The position numbers and the translations under genes are program-made. Positions 1 to 10,699 of a stretch of 64,000 nucleotides of DNA are shown piece by piece. The notes beneath the pieces were generated by a model. It did no database searches and was not told the origin of the DNA. It saw only the letters and a program-made list of their open reading frames with translations. The DNA lies in assembly GCA_021396245.1 (NCBI GenBank), contig WNYE01000026.1, forward strand, positions 361,314 through 425,313. Reading direction: 5' to 3'. This stretch comes from Sporothrix humicola (taxonomy: Eukaryota; Ascomycota; Sordariomycetes; Ophiostomatales; Ophiostomataceae). The number at the start of each line of letters is the position of its first letter. The first letter of the stretch is position 1.

Positions 1-1305
1 CGATTTGTCAGAAATCCTCAATCCTGTCAGGAAACCTGGGAAGATGTCTGTTGGCATCATGTTCTTCTTTCCTTTGAGTTCATGTTCTGGCCTCCTCCTC
101 CCGAATCCTTTCAATCTCACTCAAACAACATATTTGCATTGACCTCGTTTTCCTTTTCCTGTCTCTTGCCTCTTGCTGCCTATCCTATTGCCCTCTCCTT
201 CACTGCCTCGGCCAATCTCTCCACGGCACTCGTCCCCTGCAGCGGATGGAACGATTTGCTTTCTAGAAACCGATCCTTTGTTGTGCGTGTTGTCTCGAGA
301 CTGTCATTCTTCTGACTTGTTATTCTCTGTTCTTTGCTTCTATTGACAAATACGAGGGACGACTGTGTTAACAGTTTAACAGTGAAGCATTGACATCCCG
401 ACTCGGTATGGCCAGCCGACGACATCAGCATATGAGCACAAGTTCCCATGCTTGCCTGCCGTCTGTGATGCGCCGTCCCTACTCTCAAGTTTATGCCAGG
501 TCGATATTGTCGACAGTCTCGAACAATGCCTCTACTTTTGTCTCAAAGTCTGCCCAAATGGTGAACTCGTATGTAATATAAATATGTCTTGTCGAGTCGA
601 CGGCAAGGCACAAAGCCTTGTGCATACACATTCAGAGATGGAGATGCAAAGATGCAAATAAATAAAGATACTAAAATAATGCACACACATGCGTGGACAA
701 CACGCGTCCTTGCCGTGCCGCCGGTGTGCATCCTCTTCCGCGTGTCCGCTTTTCGTTCTCCAAGTTTTCTTGTCTCTTCATCTTTGTCTCTTTATCTTTA
801 TCATTGTCTTTGTGTATTTGATTTACAGGGTCTTTTTCATTTCTTTTAATTACGACAACGACCGAATCCTACGGAGCATGCAAGGCCCGTTGTTTGTTGT
901 TCGGCAGGCAGCTTTTTAATGAGATGAGAAAGTATTTTGAATCATATTTGGTTTTTGAATTTGAATTTGAAAAGAAAAGGAAACATGCAAAGTACAGCCA
1001 ATACTGTAAACTTGTAACTGTAAAGTAACCGTGTTGTAGCCCCAACGCCGGTGTGAACGAAGCCTCCAATCAGGCCTGTCTATATGTAATCACGAGAAAC
1101 CCAAAGAAACATAACGAAACAAAAACAAAAGACAAAAGAAAACCGTGTAGTAGAACGCCAATTCAAGTTCCCAAAACCGAGAGGCCGTGACACACTTTGT
1201 GTGGTTAAAAGTCATAATAAGAGGCCGTAATAAATCATAAAAAAAGAGAAAAGTGGATATCAACGAGTGTGAGAAGGGAGAGAGACAAAAGAAAGGAAAG
1301 AGACA
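1..1305. other. Intergenic, no gene seen
   Basis: No reading frame here has recognisable protein features or fungal codon bias. Short ORFs overlap on both strands and are composed of low-complexity runs. The right part (about 940-1260) is A-rich and lies just beyond the stop of the BTB gene, so it probably includes that gene's 3' untranslated region. Confidence 0.6.
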
Positions 1306-2467
1306 TCAGATGGTCGACTCCATCCCGAGTGGTGCATACCCCGGCGTTGTCACGGAAAGCGGAGACCACACCGGTAGGTCTTCGAGGCGGGGTTCCGAGG
1401 ACGTGGACGACAGCGAGGTTAGAGAGGCAGAGGGTGAGTGATGGTTCTTGCGCGCGATGGGCATGGCCAGCGGGGGCGGCAGGGCCAGCGACGTGCAAAA
1501 GTCGAGGGTGCCGCGCCGGCGCGCTCTCTCGTGCGGACACCGTCCTTCGCCGGCCGACTTTCTGTGAGAATGAAAAGAGCACTGCCGGAAGCCAAAGTGG
1601 CGGTCCTCGCGGCGCAGCTGGTTGCTGGGCAGGCGCAGCTGCGGGTTCTTGATGCGGGCGTCGGCGCGGCTGGCGGCCATTTTGGCGGTGTGCGCCGAGT
1701 ATTCTTCGAGCAGCGGCGAGAGCTGGGTGAGCGCACGCATGTCGGCGAGGTCGTCGTCGGTGCCGCGGGAGTTGCCCAGGGTCCAGCCGGTGAGGGCGAC
1801 GGCCCATTTGCGCAGACGGCAGGCGGCGACGGGGTCGGCGTCGATGTAGAGGTAGCGCAACAAAGCCGGGGTGGCCGGCCAGTCGAACCGGAGGTACAAA
1901 TCCTGCAAAGAGTCCATGACGGCGTCTTGGAGGATGGGAATGTCGACAATGGCGGCAAAGAGGTGGAGGCGGACGAGGTGCCAGTGGAGCTCGCTCAGGT
2001 TGGCGGAAGCAGAAGGGCGATCGAGGTTATCATGATCATCCTCGTGGTTGTTTGGGTGCTCCGGATACAGAGTGATCACTTCCTCCGGGGTGGCCTCTCG
2101 CGCGAGAATGGTGACGGCGTCTTCGACGACGGCCCGGAAGGCATACCGGCGGTACAGCCAGAGAACGAAAAGCTCGAAAACGTCGGCCGACTCGCCGGAG
2201 AGCCAGATGAGGGTAGACTTTGAGGAGGATGTCGATGTTGGTGAAGGAGACGATGGCGGCGATGGAGTCGAGTCGGGAGAGGAGGGCGTCAACTTTTCCG
2301 GCACCGCATCGATGCTGTCGCGGAAAAAGGGACTGCTGGCACACAGCATGGCCCGGTGCACGACAAACTCGCGGTGGTCGGGGCCGACGAGGACGCGGAG
2401 GAGGGGGCTGTGTTGTTAGGTGACTTATTCAAATAGGTTGCGCGTGACTGAATACTTACGAATCCAT
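1306..2467 (-). CDS. BTB/POZ domain protein
   Basis: Predicted 369-residue protein, complement(join(1306..2407,2460..2467)). The first coding exon is only 8 nt (ATGGATTC), followed by a 52-bp intron with donor GTAAGT and acceptor AACACAG. Splicing restores the start MDSPLLRVLVGPDHREFVVH, which runs into HRAMLCASSPFFRDSI. That is the typical fungal BTB opening: a (V)LVG strand, then F.VH..(L/M)C..SPFF. Without the micro-exon the BTB fold lacks its first strand. After a Ser/Pro-rich insert comes the LSGESADVFELFVLWLYRR segment, the usual second half of the domain, then helical sequence. The last 100 residues are low in conservation. BTB domains mediate dimerisation, often as adaptors to Cullin-3, but no partner domain is seen here, so the role is unknown. 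The gene stands alone; the nearest plus-strand gene starts 5.3 kb away. Confidence 0.82.
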
Positions 2468-5220
2468 TGTGAAGACAGTAATGACAGACAAATCGAACCA
2501 CGTGGGACGACGGTGACGACAGAAAGGACGACAAGAAGATGATGGGACGATGATGCAGTCTGGACAGACGATGGGCAGACGAGATCAAGATACAAAATAC
2601 AAAATACAAGATACAAGACAAAAGCAGAAAAAAAAGAGGAGACTGACACTCTTATGTCGACGACATTTTAAGAAAGCCAACACAAGAAGGGCACATATTG
2701 TGTGCTCCGTACTCCTGGCTCCTGTCACGGAACGATGTGAGCCAGGGTGGAGAAGGGAGAAGGGAGAGCATGGGCATGGATCGTGCACGGAGGCATGCCG
2801 GGGTGTTGGAGGAGACTCTTACTGGGAAGAGGGGGAGCCTTGACCTGGACTTGACTGGACCTCATCCCCTCAGCCCTTGTCTTTTTTGTCTTTCCCTGTC
2901 CTTCTCGCCCACTTTGCATCACCAACGCTTCATGCTTCACAGCTGGTGGTGTTGACGGGTTGCAGAGGAGGTCTTTCGAGGCAAACGAGGACAGGGAAGT
3001 GGGAGTAATCAGGAGGCAGAAGATGGTGATAGCAAGACGGATAGAATATTCTGTGACCCTTCTTCTGTCTTTGATTTCGAAACTATCTTCTGTCACTCTT
3101 TTGATTTCTTTGATTTATTTCCGTTACTTCTCACTTACACTAGTTATCTCAAGTCTCCAGCCATTCGCATCCATCGCTACTCATGCAGCTTCGTCTCTTC
3201 TGATCATCGTCCCAATTCACGATTTACTGTACATTTTACGGGATCTCCCTCGACCTCGAAACACTGATCTGAGCCCGCATGCTACCTCGCGAGAGCTGTG
3301 CAGTGCTCTGTGCTGCTGTTGCTATCATTTTAAGCTCTGAGCTTGCCTGTCTGCTTGCATTATTGACCACCATCTCTGTTATTGTCCACTCTCGTCTCGT
3401 CTCGCCAGCTTCCGTCTCCTTAATTATTGATGTGCTACCTTGTAGGCCAGGCCAGGCCAGGCTGTGTTTTGTTCTGTTTTGTGCTCTGTTTACCGTTTCG
3501 TTTCCGTCTCTTCTCACTTTCTCTCTCTCTCTCTCTCTTTTTCTCTTCCTCCCCTTTTTACCCTTTCTGAGGTACCATTCTTCACCTTTTCTCTGTTTCA
3601 CGAGGTTTCGTGGCGAGCGGAGCCTGCTTTCCTCTTCTAGTAACAAGTGGCACCCGCGGCCGACCCCTGTCCGCCGTTCTGGAGGTCAGAGCCACGAGGG
3701 AGTGGGGTTCCCACTGAGGGCACTCTCTCTGCAGCATCGTCAACTTCAATTTCAATTCTGTCTGTGCGAAGAGGGGAAGCCAGCAAGAACCACAAGATGA
3801 ATGAAAATCAATTAATGCAAGTTTGATGAGGTCGTCGTGATGATGTTCTTCTACTTCTTTTCTCCCTCTTCATTTTCAACTTATTGTTGAAGAGTTTGTC
3901 TTCAACCACCTTCTGACTCTCGACTCTTGTCCCCTTGTCGGGAAGGAGCAAAAGACGAAAAAGCCCCGTATCGCCCACCTGACAGGGCTCCCAAACGTTG
4001 GACCGTTGCTCTCCGTGTAAGCGGATGGAACCAAGGACAGGCATTTTCACAACCACTTCCACAATCTGTCAACGATCCTCCAACTCTTAAACTTTTAAAA
4101 TCCCCCAGCATGACCCCCAAATCCACCATTGTTAGTAAAAAGTAGAGTTTCTTGGCTGCCCGTCTGAAACATTGGCCGGGTCTGGCTCTCTTCTCTCTTC
4201 CCACCAACGCCAACAGCTCCGAGCTTCAGGTCCCAGCTTCTGTCCCAGCTCTGTGCATCGTAAAGTACCGGCCTGTCCCAGCTTCCAAGCTAAACTATGT
4301 AAAGTAGGACTAAAAGCATCGTCATGATCCTCCGTACTAAAGTTGACAGACACATCTTGGCTGTCAGATCGTGCTTCTCCTTCGTGATCCTCTTCCTATT
4401 CTTTTTATATCTCGTCGTCGTATCTTGCACCATCTCCATCGTACAACTCCTGTGATAGTGACCCTCTGATACTCTGTCTTTAAATCGTCTCTTTACAACT
4501 CTCCTGCTCTCAAGCCTTCTTCTGTCACAAAGTTTAAAATTGCAAATGTCGACACAAGAGCTTGCATGACATGCAGAAGCACGCACTGCACACTAATTTA
4601 CCTTTTGAGTACAACACAAATGTGCGCTCGAGCATCGTCGGCGCACGCACGCCCGTTTTACACTTTAACTCTTTAACTCTTTAGCTCTTTCCACTCCCAT
4701 GTTATTACTCGACCAGTCTTATCTCCAGATGTTGGGGATCTTGGAACACAGTCCTCTTAAAATCTTAAGCTGTTGGGCCCCTTAAACTCTAAACTTTAAT
4801 GAGGACAAGCACGAACAAGCAATGTAGTCAATGCCATCAATGCCGTCAGTTGACTCGACTTTCCTTTTCATCCCCCTCACTCTTTTTGAGTCTCCTCCCG
4901 TCCCTCTCAAACAGCGGAGAGTGCCACCCGTTGTTGAAAAGAAGTCGAGGAGATGAAGCTCCGTTGTCGGCTCTGACACAAGAAGCTTTCTTCATCACCA
5001 CCTTTTCTTTCTTTTTTTCTTTCCTTTTTTCTTTTCTTATTTTTTCTCTTATCTCTCTTTGAGATCCCTCGTTCTGACCCCTCATTGTGAGATCTCCCGG
5101 TGGCTCAGCCCGTCCTATCTTTTGTCGTGTGGTGGGGGGACTTGTTTCCGTCTGTTTCAAGATTTGCGTTTCACCTCAACTGCAAGAAAGGACAGAAAGG
5201 AACGAAACGAACAACACGAC

Positions 5221-5292
5221 AAACACAGAAACACAGAAACACAGAAACACAGAAACACAGAAACACAGAAACACAGAAACACAGAAACACAG
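5221..5292. repeat. Tandem octamer repeat (AAACACAG)9
   Basis: Nine perfect head-to-tail copies of the 8-bp unit AAACACAG, followed by one variant copy ending in AA. Because 8 is not a multiple of 3, the array is open in several frames and creates overlapping spurious ORFs. It lies in noncoding DNA and is a simple minisatellite-type array with length-variation potential. Confidence 0.95.
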
Positions 5293-7605
5293 AAACACAA
5301 ACACAAGAAACGGTAAAAAGAAGAAGCAAAGAAACTGTTTCAAAATAACGGCTTGGGATGGCTGCAGCTCTGTAACTCAACTCTGTGATATCACAATGGC
5401 GAAATAAAACGAAATAGAAAACAGTGTATCACAGAATGTTGTGTGATGATTTTTACGGCAGTTCGATTGACTTACAAATGCAGTCAATTCGACTTCATCA
5501 CAAATTAAAATCGTTCCTGATCCATTCTTGTAGGACAGAACGACACGCCGAATTAATTGCGGCACGGAAAGACACAATTAAAATCAGGAGATTGACCTGC
5601 AGACATTGAAAGAGAACGTGTAAAAGATCCTGTAAAAAAGAAATTTCCTCTTCTGGCTGACAAAAGCACTTGATGATTAATGCACTAAAGGTGTTGAGAA
5701 AAGAAAAAAAAAAAAAAAGTGGACCTACCTGTAGTCTAAAACTTGTACCTGTAAGGCTGAGGAGGCGAGCAAAAACCAGGGCAACTCGGGCAGCGAGAAT
5801 ACATAGGAAGAAAATTCTTTGCAAAAATGGATCAATCAAAAAGATAAAAATAAAAGATTGATTGTTTTTTCAAAAAATCAAAGAGAACTACAGTCTCACA
5901 TGGATGGAATCAATCATTGACAGATGTATTGTGGCATATGTAATCCACTATCAAAACCACTTTACAAGCAAATCTGATTGCCAAGTTCATGATGGCTTAA
6001 CGAGTGATAAGTGCAAAACGACACCCGGTTGGGCAGCTCCGACAAGAATAGCAAAGGTCAAAAGAGGGGAAGACAAGACCATTCCGAGGTACGACTACGA
6101 TACGAAAGTGAAGGATTGCATCTGCCACTCCGACGGACCGTCAATCGGCACAACTCGCGGAGGTCGACATGCAGTCGACGTCTGGCAGCTGTACGACATA
6201 CGAAGCACACTCAGCACAGTAATACGACAACGTCCCCTTGGTCCCTGAGTGTTGACCGCATTTCGCGTTTGTCAGCAGTTGCGGCTGAAGAGCGGTGCCC
6301 AGGTGGCGCCAAGCGGGGCTCTTCCCCGTTTGGGTGTTCTAGTATTTCGTCATTTCGCTCGTCGCTGTTGTACCTTCTCCAATTGACTATGATCGCTCCT
6401 GCCTCGTTCCTGAATGTGGTGTAGAGATTTTATCGCTCCGAGCCGAGTCAGATCTGGTCTCACTGGCCGTGGACACTACCAAAAAAGTACCAACAGAACC
6501 AACCGCCAGCCGTCAACCCAACGGACGAGTGCGAGACGGCAAGGGACGCCGTCGCTGTCGACCATCTGATGGCCAGTATTAATTGCACCCTTTAGGAGTA
6601 GAAGGAAAAGCAAAAGCCAAAAGGAGAAAAGACAGTCTAGGAAGGCACGATGATTTAGTTAGGCCATTGCGATTGTGCCGCATTGTAGACACCGAGGTGT
6701 TATGGAACTCTGAAAAACGGACTTGGGGACTGCACGAATTACGCATGGACCCTCACCACTCTGACATCTCACTTTTCAAGTCGAACTTCTCACTTCCGCG
6801 CTTCTCTCAATCTTGATGATCCTGTAGGAATTGCTTGCCGTGTCGATGTGCAGGGTCGTTCTTTCCATTTGTGTTTGTGTACTTGCGTCTTTGCGTGTTT
6901 GTGCTCCCCGAATGATCTCCGTCGTTCTTTCCTGTTCACTGTGTTCGTGCATACTCGCACCTTCCACCTTGTCGCAACATTGACCCGTCATTAGAAAGCA
7001 AGCGCGGGAATATGTTTGGCCCCCGCCCAAGTTTGGTGAAAAGCTAAAAAAAAGTCAAAAAAGTCAAAAAACTTCCTGGATGGTCCACTAAATCTCCAAA
7101 AATGAGGAGACAGAAGGGACAAAAAAAGTAGACACACACGGTGACGGCAGACCTGTCTGAGGAATTGACTCGCCTTTCGGGTGGCGCCCGTGTTCGCGCT
7201 CGCTTTTGCGCTTGCTCTGTAATGGTCGGGGGTGCTTCCGTGACAGCGCCTGCCTTCTTTGTGCATCCCCTTCCTTTTACGGCATCTCGGCAGCCGCTAT
7301 TCGATTTAGGCCGAGCTTTGAGCTTGCGTGCTAATCAGAATCCACCTCGTCCCCCTCTGTAGCTCCTTCCTTCAAGATGCTGGTCCTGGCCCGCCCCCGC
7401 GTATCGACGGCCATCGCGCCTGCCGGGCAAATGCAATCGCCATTTCCTTTTTTTTTCTTCTTCTGCCGGCGGACCACTTTTTTGCGGGTGGTCCTTCCTT
7501 GTTGGTATTTGTATTTGTTAGCTGTAGATCCTCTTGATCTTCCGTAGCCTTCGCTTGTTTTCTTTTCTTTCTTTTTGTCCTCTTCTTTTGTTCTCCATTC
7601 ATTCG

Positions 7606-7613
7606 TATAAAAG
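7606..7613 (+). promoter_or_regulatory. Candidate TATA box of the OYE gene
   Basis: TATAAAAG lies 209 bp before the start codon of the Old Yellow Enzyme gene, directly after a long CT-rich tract, a common arrangement in fungal core promoters. The implied 5' leader would be about 175 nt. No expression evidence is available. Confidence 0.55.
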
Positions 7614-7814
7614 GGAGCCCCGTCCTCGACCAACCTCCTCAGTAGATTCCGATCGCATCTCATCTTCAGCTCCAATTCACTCACCTAACCTCGCCTCCTC
7701 ATCCTGGCTCTTAACCTACTTCGTCGAGCCTCGAGTCGACAGTCTTTCTCTTCTCGCATTTTCACCAGAATACTCTCCCACAACATCTCATCTTCCACCT
7801 CCCACACGCCCACC

Positions 7815-9110
7815 ATGTCGCGTCCTACCGGCACCACCCTCCGCGGCTCCAAGACGGCCAGCCTGCCCGCCCCCGGCGTCCCCTTTTACACGCCCGCCCA
7901 GACGCCCCCGCCCGGCACCGCCGTCAAGGACACCACCCACGACGGCAAGCCGCTCCCCACGCTCTTCACGCCCCACAAGATCCGCGGCGTCGAGTTTGCC
8001 AACCGCTTTGTCGTTTCGCCCATGTGCATGTACTCGGCGGATGATGGCCATCTCACAGACTTCCACCTCGTGCACCTGGGCCAGTTTGCGCTGCACGGCG
8101 CCGCGCTCACGATTGTCGAGGCCACGTCGGTGACGCCCAACGGCCGCATCTCGCCCGAGGACGCGGGGCTGTGGCAGGACTCGCAGGTTGCCCCTTTGCG
8201 TAGAGTGGCCGACTTTGTGCACAGCCAGGGGCAAAAGATTGGCATCCAGCTGGCGCACGCGGGCCGCAAGGCGAGCACGCTGGCGCCGTGGCACGTGGCG
8301 AAGCGCGGCGAGCACCAGTTTGCGACGGAGGCCGAGGGCGGCTGGCCCGACAAGACGTGGTCGGCGTCGACCTTCCCGTATGCGCCCGACTGGGTCAATC
8401 CTCTGGAGATGACCCTGGACGATATTGCCGAGCTAAAGTCGAGCTTCGTGGCCGCCGCCAAGCGCGCCGTCGCCGCCGGCATCGACGTGATCGAGATCCA
8501 CGGCGCGCACGGCTACCTGATGACGCAGTTCTTGTCGCCCACGACCAACAAGCGCACCGACCAGTACGGCGGCCCCCTCTTTGAGAACCGCATCCGTCTC
8601 TTGACAGAGATCATCCAGGGCGTCCGCGCCGCCATCCCCGAGACCACCCCTCTGTTTTTGCGTCTGTCCGCCACCGAGTGGCTCGAGACCGTCACCAAGG
8701 AGCCTAGCTGGACCGTCGAGGACACCATCAAGCTGGCCGACCTCCTGCCCGCGCTCGGCGTCGACCTGCTGGACGTCTCCTCGGGCGGCAACTCCCGCGA
8801 GCAGTACATCAAGATGCACACCCGCTACCAGATTGACCTGGTGTCGGAAATCAAGAAGGCCCTCAAGGCCCAGGGCAGCAAGGCCGCTGACACCCTTCAG
8901 TTCGGCGCTGTCGGCATGATCTCGAATGCCGAGCTGGCCCGCGACGTCGCGCAAAAGGGCGGCGCCGTCGAAGCCGACCTGGTGCTGGTCGCCCGCCAGT
9001 TCTTGAGGGAGCCCGAGTTTGTGCGCCGCGTCGCCCACGAGCTGGGCGTGCCGATCCGCTGGGCGACCCAGTACCACCGTGCCCAGTGGAAGCCGGATGC
9101 GAAGATTTAG
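7815..9110 (+). CDS. Old Yellow Enzyme family NAD(P)H:flavin oxidoreductase (YqjM-like)
   Basis: Intronless, 431 residues, start codon in the strong context CACCATGTCG. The protein is an FMN-binding TIM barrel reducing activated C=C bonds of enals, enones or similar compounds with NAD(P)H. Recognisable parts are VVSPMCMYS with Cys71 (equivalent of the flavin-tuning Cys in class III/YqjM enzymes), QLAHAGRKAS at 145-154, IEIHGAHGYL with His229 and His232 (the substrate-binding His pair), the NKRTDQYGG signature at about 245-252, and the C-terminal phosphate-binding part ending LVARQFLREPEF. The His-His pair and the Cys put it in the thermophilic-like YqjM class rather than the yeast OYE1 class. 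About 45 N-terminal residues are Pro/Thr-rich with no clear targeting signal, so it is probably cytosolic. Codon use is strongly C/G at third positions, which suggests good expression. The physiological substrate is unknown. Confidence 0.93.
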   Translation: MSRPTGTTLRGSKTASLPAPGVPFYTPAQTPPPGTAVKDTTHDGKPLPTLFTPHKIRGVEFANRFVVSPMCMYSADDGHLTDFHLVHLGQFALHGAALTIVEATSVTPNGRISPEDAGLWQDSQVAPLRRVADFVHSQGQKIGIQLAHAGRKASTLAPWHVAKRGEHQFATEAEGGWPDKTWSASTFPYAPDWVNPLEMTLDDIAELKSSFVAAAKRAVAAGIDVIEIHGAHGYLMTQFLSPTTNKRTDQYGGPLFENRIRLLTEIIQGVRAAIPETTPLFLRLSATEWLETVTKEPSWTVEDTIKLADLLPALGVDLLDVSSGGNSREQYIKMHTRYQIDLVSEIKKALKAQGSKAADTLQFGAVGMISNAELARDVAQKGGAVEADLVLVARQFLREPEFVRRVAHELGVPIRWATQYHRAQWKPDAKI

Positions 9111-9622
9111 CGAGTATCTAGCGAACGAGCTTGCGAGCGAGGAGACAAAAGAAAAGAGTTAGAATAGAAGAAGACGATAGATAGCGAGATTGTTTGCATT
9201 TTCACCGCGTTACGATAACTCCTTTATATATCCTGCAGTTAGGCAATTTCAGCCTCATTTTGATATTCATCTGTTTTGTGTCGTCGTTAATCGTCTTATG
9301 TCCTGTAAGCGCATCCTTCCCGTCGAAACGCATGTGCGATGCCCCACCTGCGACGTGCTTGCTGACGTCCGTCCTTCCGCGCTGCCGGTGCGATCCGGGG
9401 GCTGTACTGAGCATTAGAAGGTAGACATTAACAGTGTGAATACCACGTGGATAAAAGAGAAGAGAGCTGATAAAGTTCAGTCAGAAAAGAACCGATGAAT
9501 TAAGGATAAAAGTGTGTTGTAAAGATAAACGATAGGAATAATGATATACTGAATAAACAAAACGCTCTCATCCCACTCATGCATGCCGCTCCTTTGCGTC
9601 TCACGCCCTCTCACTCTCACTC
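9111..9622. other. Intergenic between convergent genes
   Basis: Short gap between the oxidoreductase stop and the region downstream of the peptidase gene. It probably holds the two 3' ends. No gene or structured element was recognised. Confidence 0.6.
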
Positions 9623-9745
9623 TCAAAACAGGCTGTTGCGAACCATGAAGCTTCGAAAAGCACGCAGGCGCTTGGTCACGCGCTTCCCTCTGCTCTCGTC
9701 CTCGCCCTCGCCTTTGTCTTTGCCCTTCTCTCTACCGTTCTTTCC
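9623..9745 (-). other. In-frame open extension downstream of the peptidase stop
   Basis: Directly after the TAG stop (9746-9748) of the pyroglutamyl-peptidase gene, the same frame stays open for 40 codons until a TGA. It encodes a charged then basic, coding-like tail that starts GKNGREKGKDKGEGEDES and ends in FMVRNSLF. It could be a remnant of a longer C-terminus after a nonsense change, a read-through tail, or chance. No splice pair of acceptable length that would remove the TAG was found. Confidence 0.4.
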
Positions 9746-10699
9746 CTAATCACGGTACCACTTGCCCGTCACCGTGTCTGCGCCGGGTGCTTCTGCACTG
9801 GCTGCCGCTGACTCTTTGCCCGTCGTCTTCTCGCCGTTTGCGCGCGCCACAATCTCCGACTCGGCCAGCGACCGGATCAGCTCAATGACGAGCTCGCGCC
9901 CGGCGGCCACGCGCTCGGGGGTGGCGGCTGCCGGCACGTGCAAGAACGCCACCCGCCGGCGGTCGTATCTTGCATCCTGCCCGCCGTGCTCGCTGTTTTG
10001 GCGGTACAGGTGGGCGAGCGACGAAAAGTAGATAAAGTCGCAGAGGTAGCGGCCGGCGTCGACTGAGATCCTAAGGTCGGTGCCGGGCGCCGCATGCTGC
10101 CGCCAGCGCGCCAGCACGTCGTCCAAATCCAAGTCCGACTCGAGCGCCGCGGGGACGCCGTACCACGGCCACTGGGGGTCGTTGCGGTCGGCGGGCGAGT
10201 CGCCCAGCAGCTCGTCGTCGACGTCTCTTAGATTGTAGCCGTCGCGGCGGCCGACTCTCTCCAAGGCGTAGTGGAGGCGGGGGCCGGCCATGCCGATGTG
10301 CAACAACAAATCGATCTTCTTGGGAGGGACAAACTCCTTGCCCGTGTCCTCACTCTTGGACGGGGTCCCGTCCCATAGTGTGGGCACGAGCTTGCGGACG
10401 GTCTGGTAGTTGACGCGCACGGGTTCTGGGTAGACGACGATGCGGACGGGGGGGAGTTGAGGGGAGCTCGTGGTGGTCGTGTTTGTAGTCGACCCGGGGG
10501 TCTTTGTCTTCGCCGGGAGGTATTCGGGCAGCCGGCTGGCAATCTCCCACGACGGGTTCTGGGGGTATTCCGACTTGAAGGCCTGGATGTGTTAGTGTGC
10601 TTGCAACCGAACTCACAGTATGACTCAAGGACAACCTACATCGAAGCCGGTGACGAGGACGGTAAACTCCTCGGCGGGAGTGTCTTCGACTGAACCCAT
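9746..10699 (-). CDS. Pyroglutamyl-peptidase I-like cysteine peptidase (family C15)
   Basis: 298 residues from complement(join(9746..10582,10640..10699)). Exon 1 is 60 nt; the intron is 57 bp with donor GTAGGT and acceptor ATCCAG. The join creates EEFTVLVTGFDAFKSEYPQNPSWEIA, matching the N-terminal signature of the family (VLVTGF..F....NPSWE). The catalytic triad expected for C15 is all visible: Glu in ALERVGRRDGYN, Cys in DAGRYLCDFIYFSSL, and His in FLHVP. The enzyme class removes N-terminal pyroglutamate from peptides in the cytosol. A Thr/Ser-rich insert of about 20 residues follows the first signature, and the protein is longer than bacterial enzymes (about 210-215 residues), as is common in fungal homologues. 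Activity is inferred from retained residues. Confidence 0.88.

Larger units (their letters stand above)
2468..7814. other. Long intergenic region (5.3 kb)
   Basis: Contains upstream sequence of both flanking, divergently transcribed genes. No supportable gene was found. The plus strand is pyrimidine-rich at about 3400-3620 and 7430-7620, the latter being the leader of the oxidoreductase gene. The ORFs crossing 3279-3800 and 4846-5160 are products of low-complexity CT or GA tracts. A tandem octamer repeat lies at 5221-5292, and an imperfect inverted repeat lies near 5463-5496. Confidence 0.6.

Noticed and set aside
1438..2223. 261-residue plus-strand ORF opposite the BTB gene
   Set aside because: Gly/Val/Glu-rich shadow of the BTB coding strand, with no motif of its own.
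3279..3800. 173-residue plus-strand ORF with hydrophobic stretches
   Set aside because: Hydrophobicity comes from a CT-rich tract; there is no start context, family motif or codon bias.
5221..5300. Possible CRISPR-like array
   Set aside because: The units are 8 bp with no spacers; it is a simple tandem repeat in eukaryotic DNA.
8433..9077. 214-residue minus-strand ORF opposite the Old Yellow Enzyme gene
   Set aside because: Antisense shadow due to codon bias; the sense frame has all OYE motifs.
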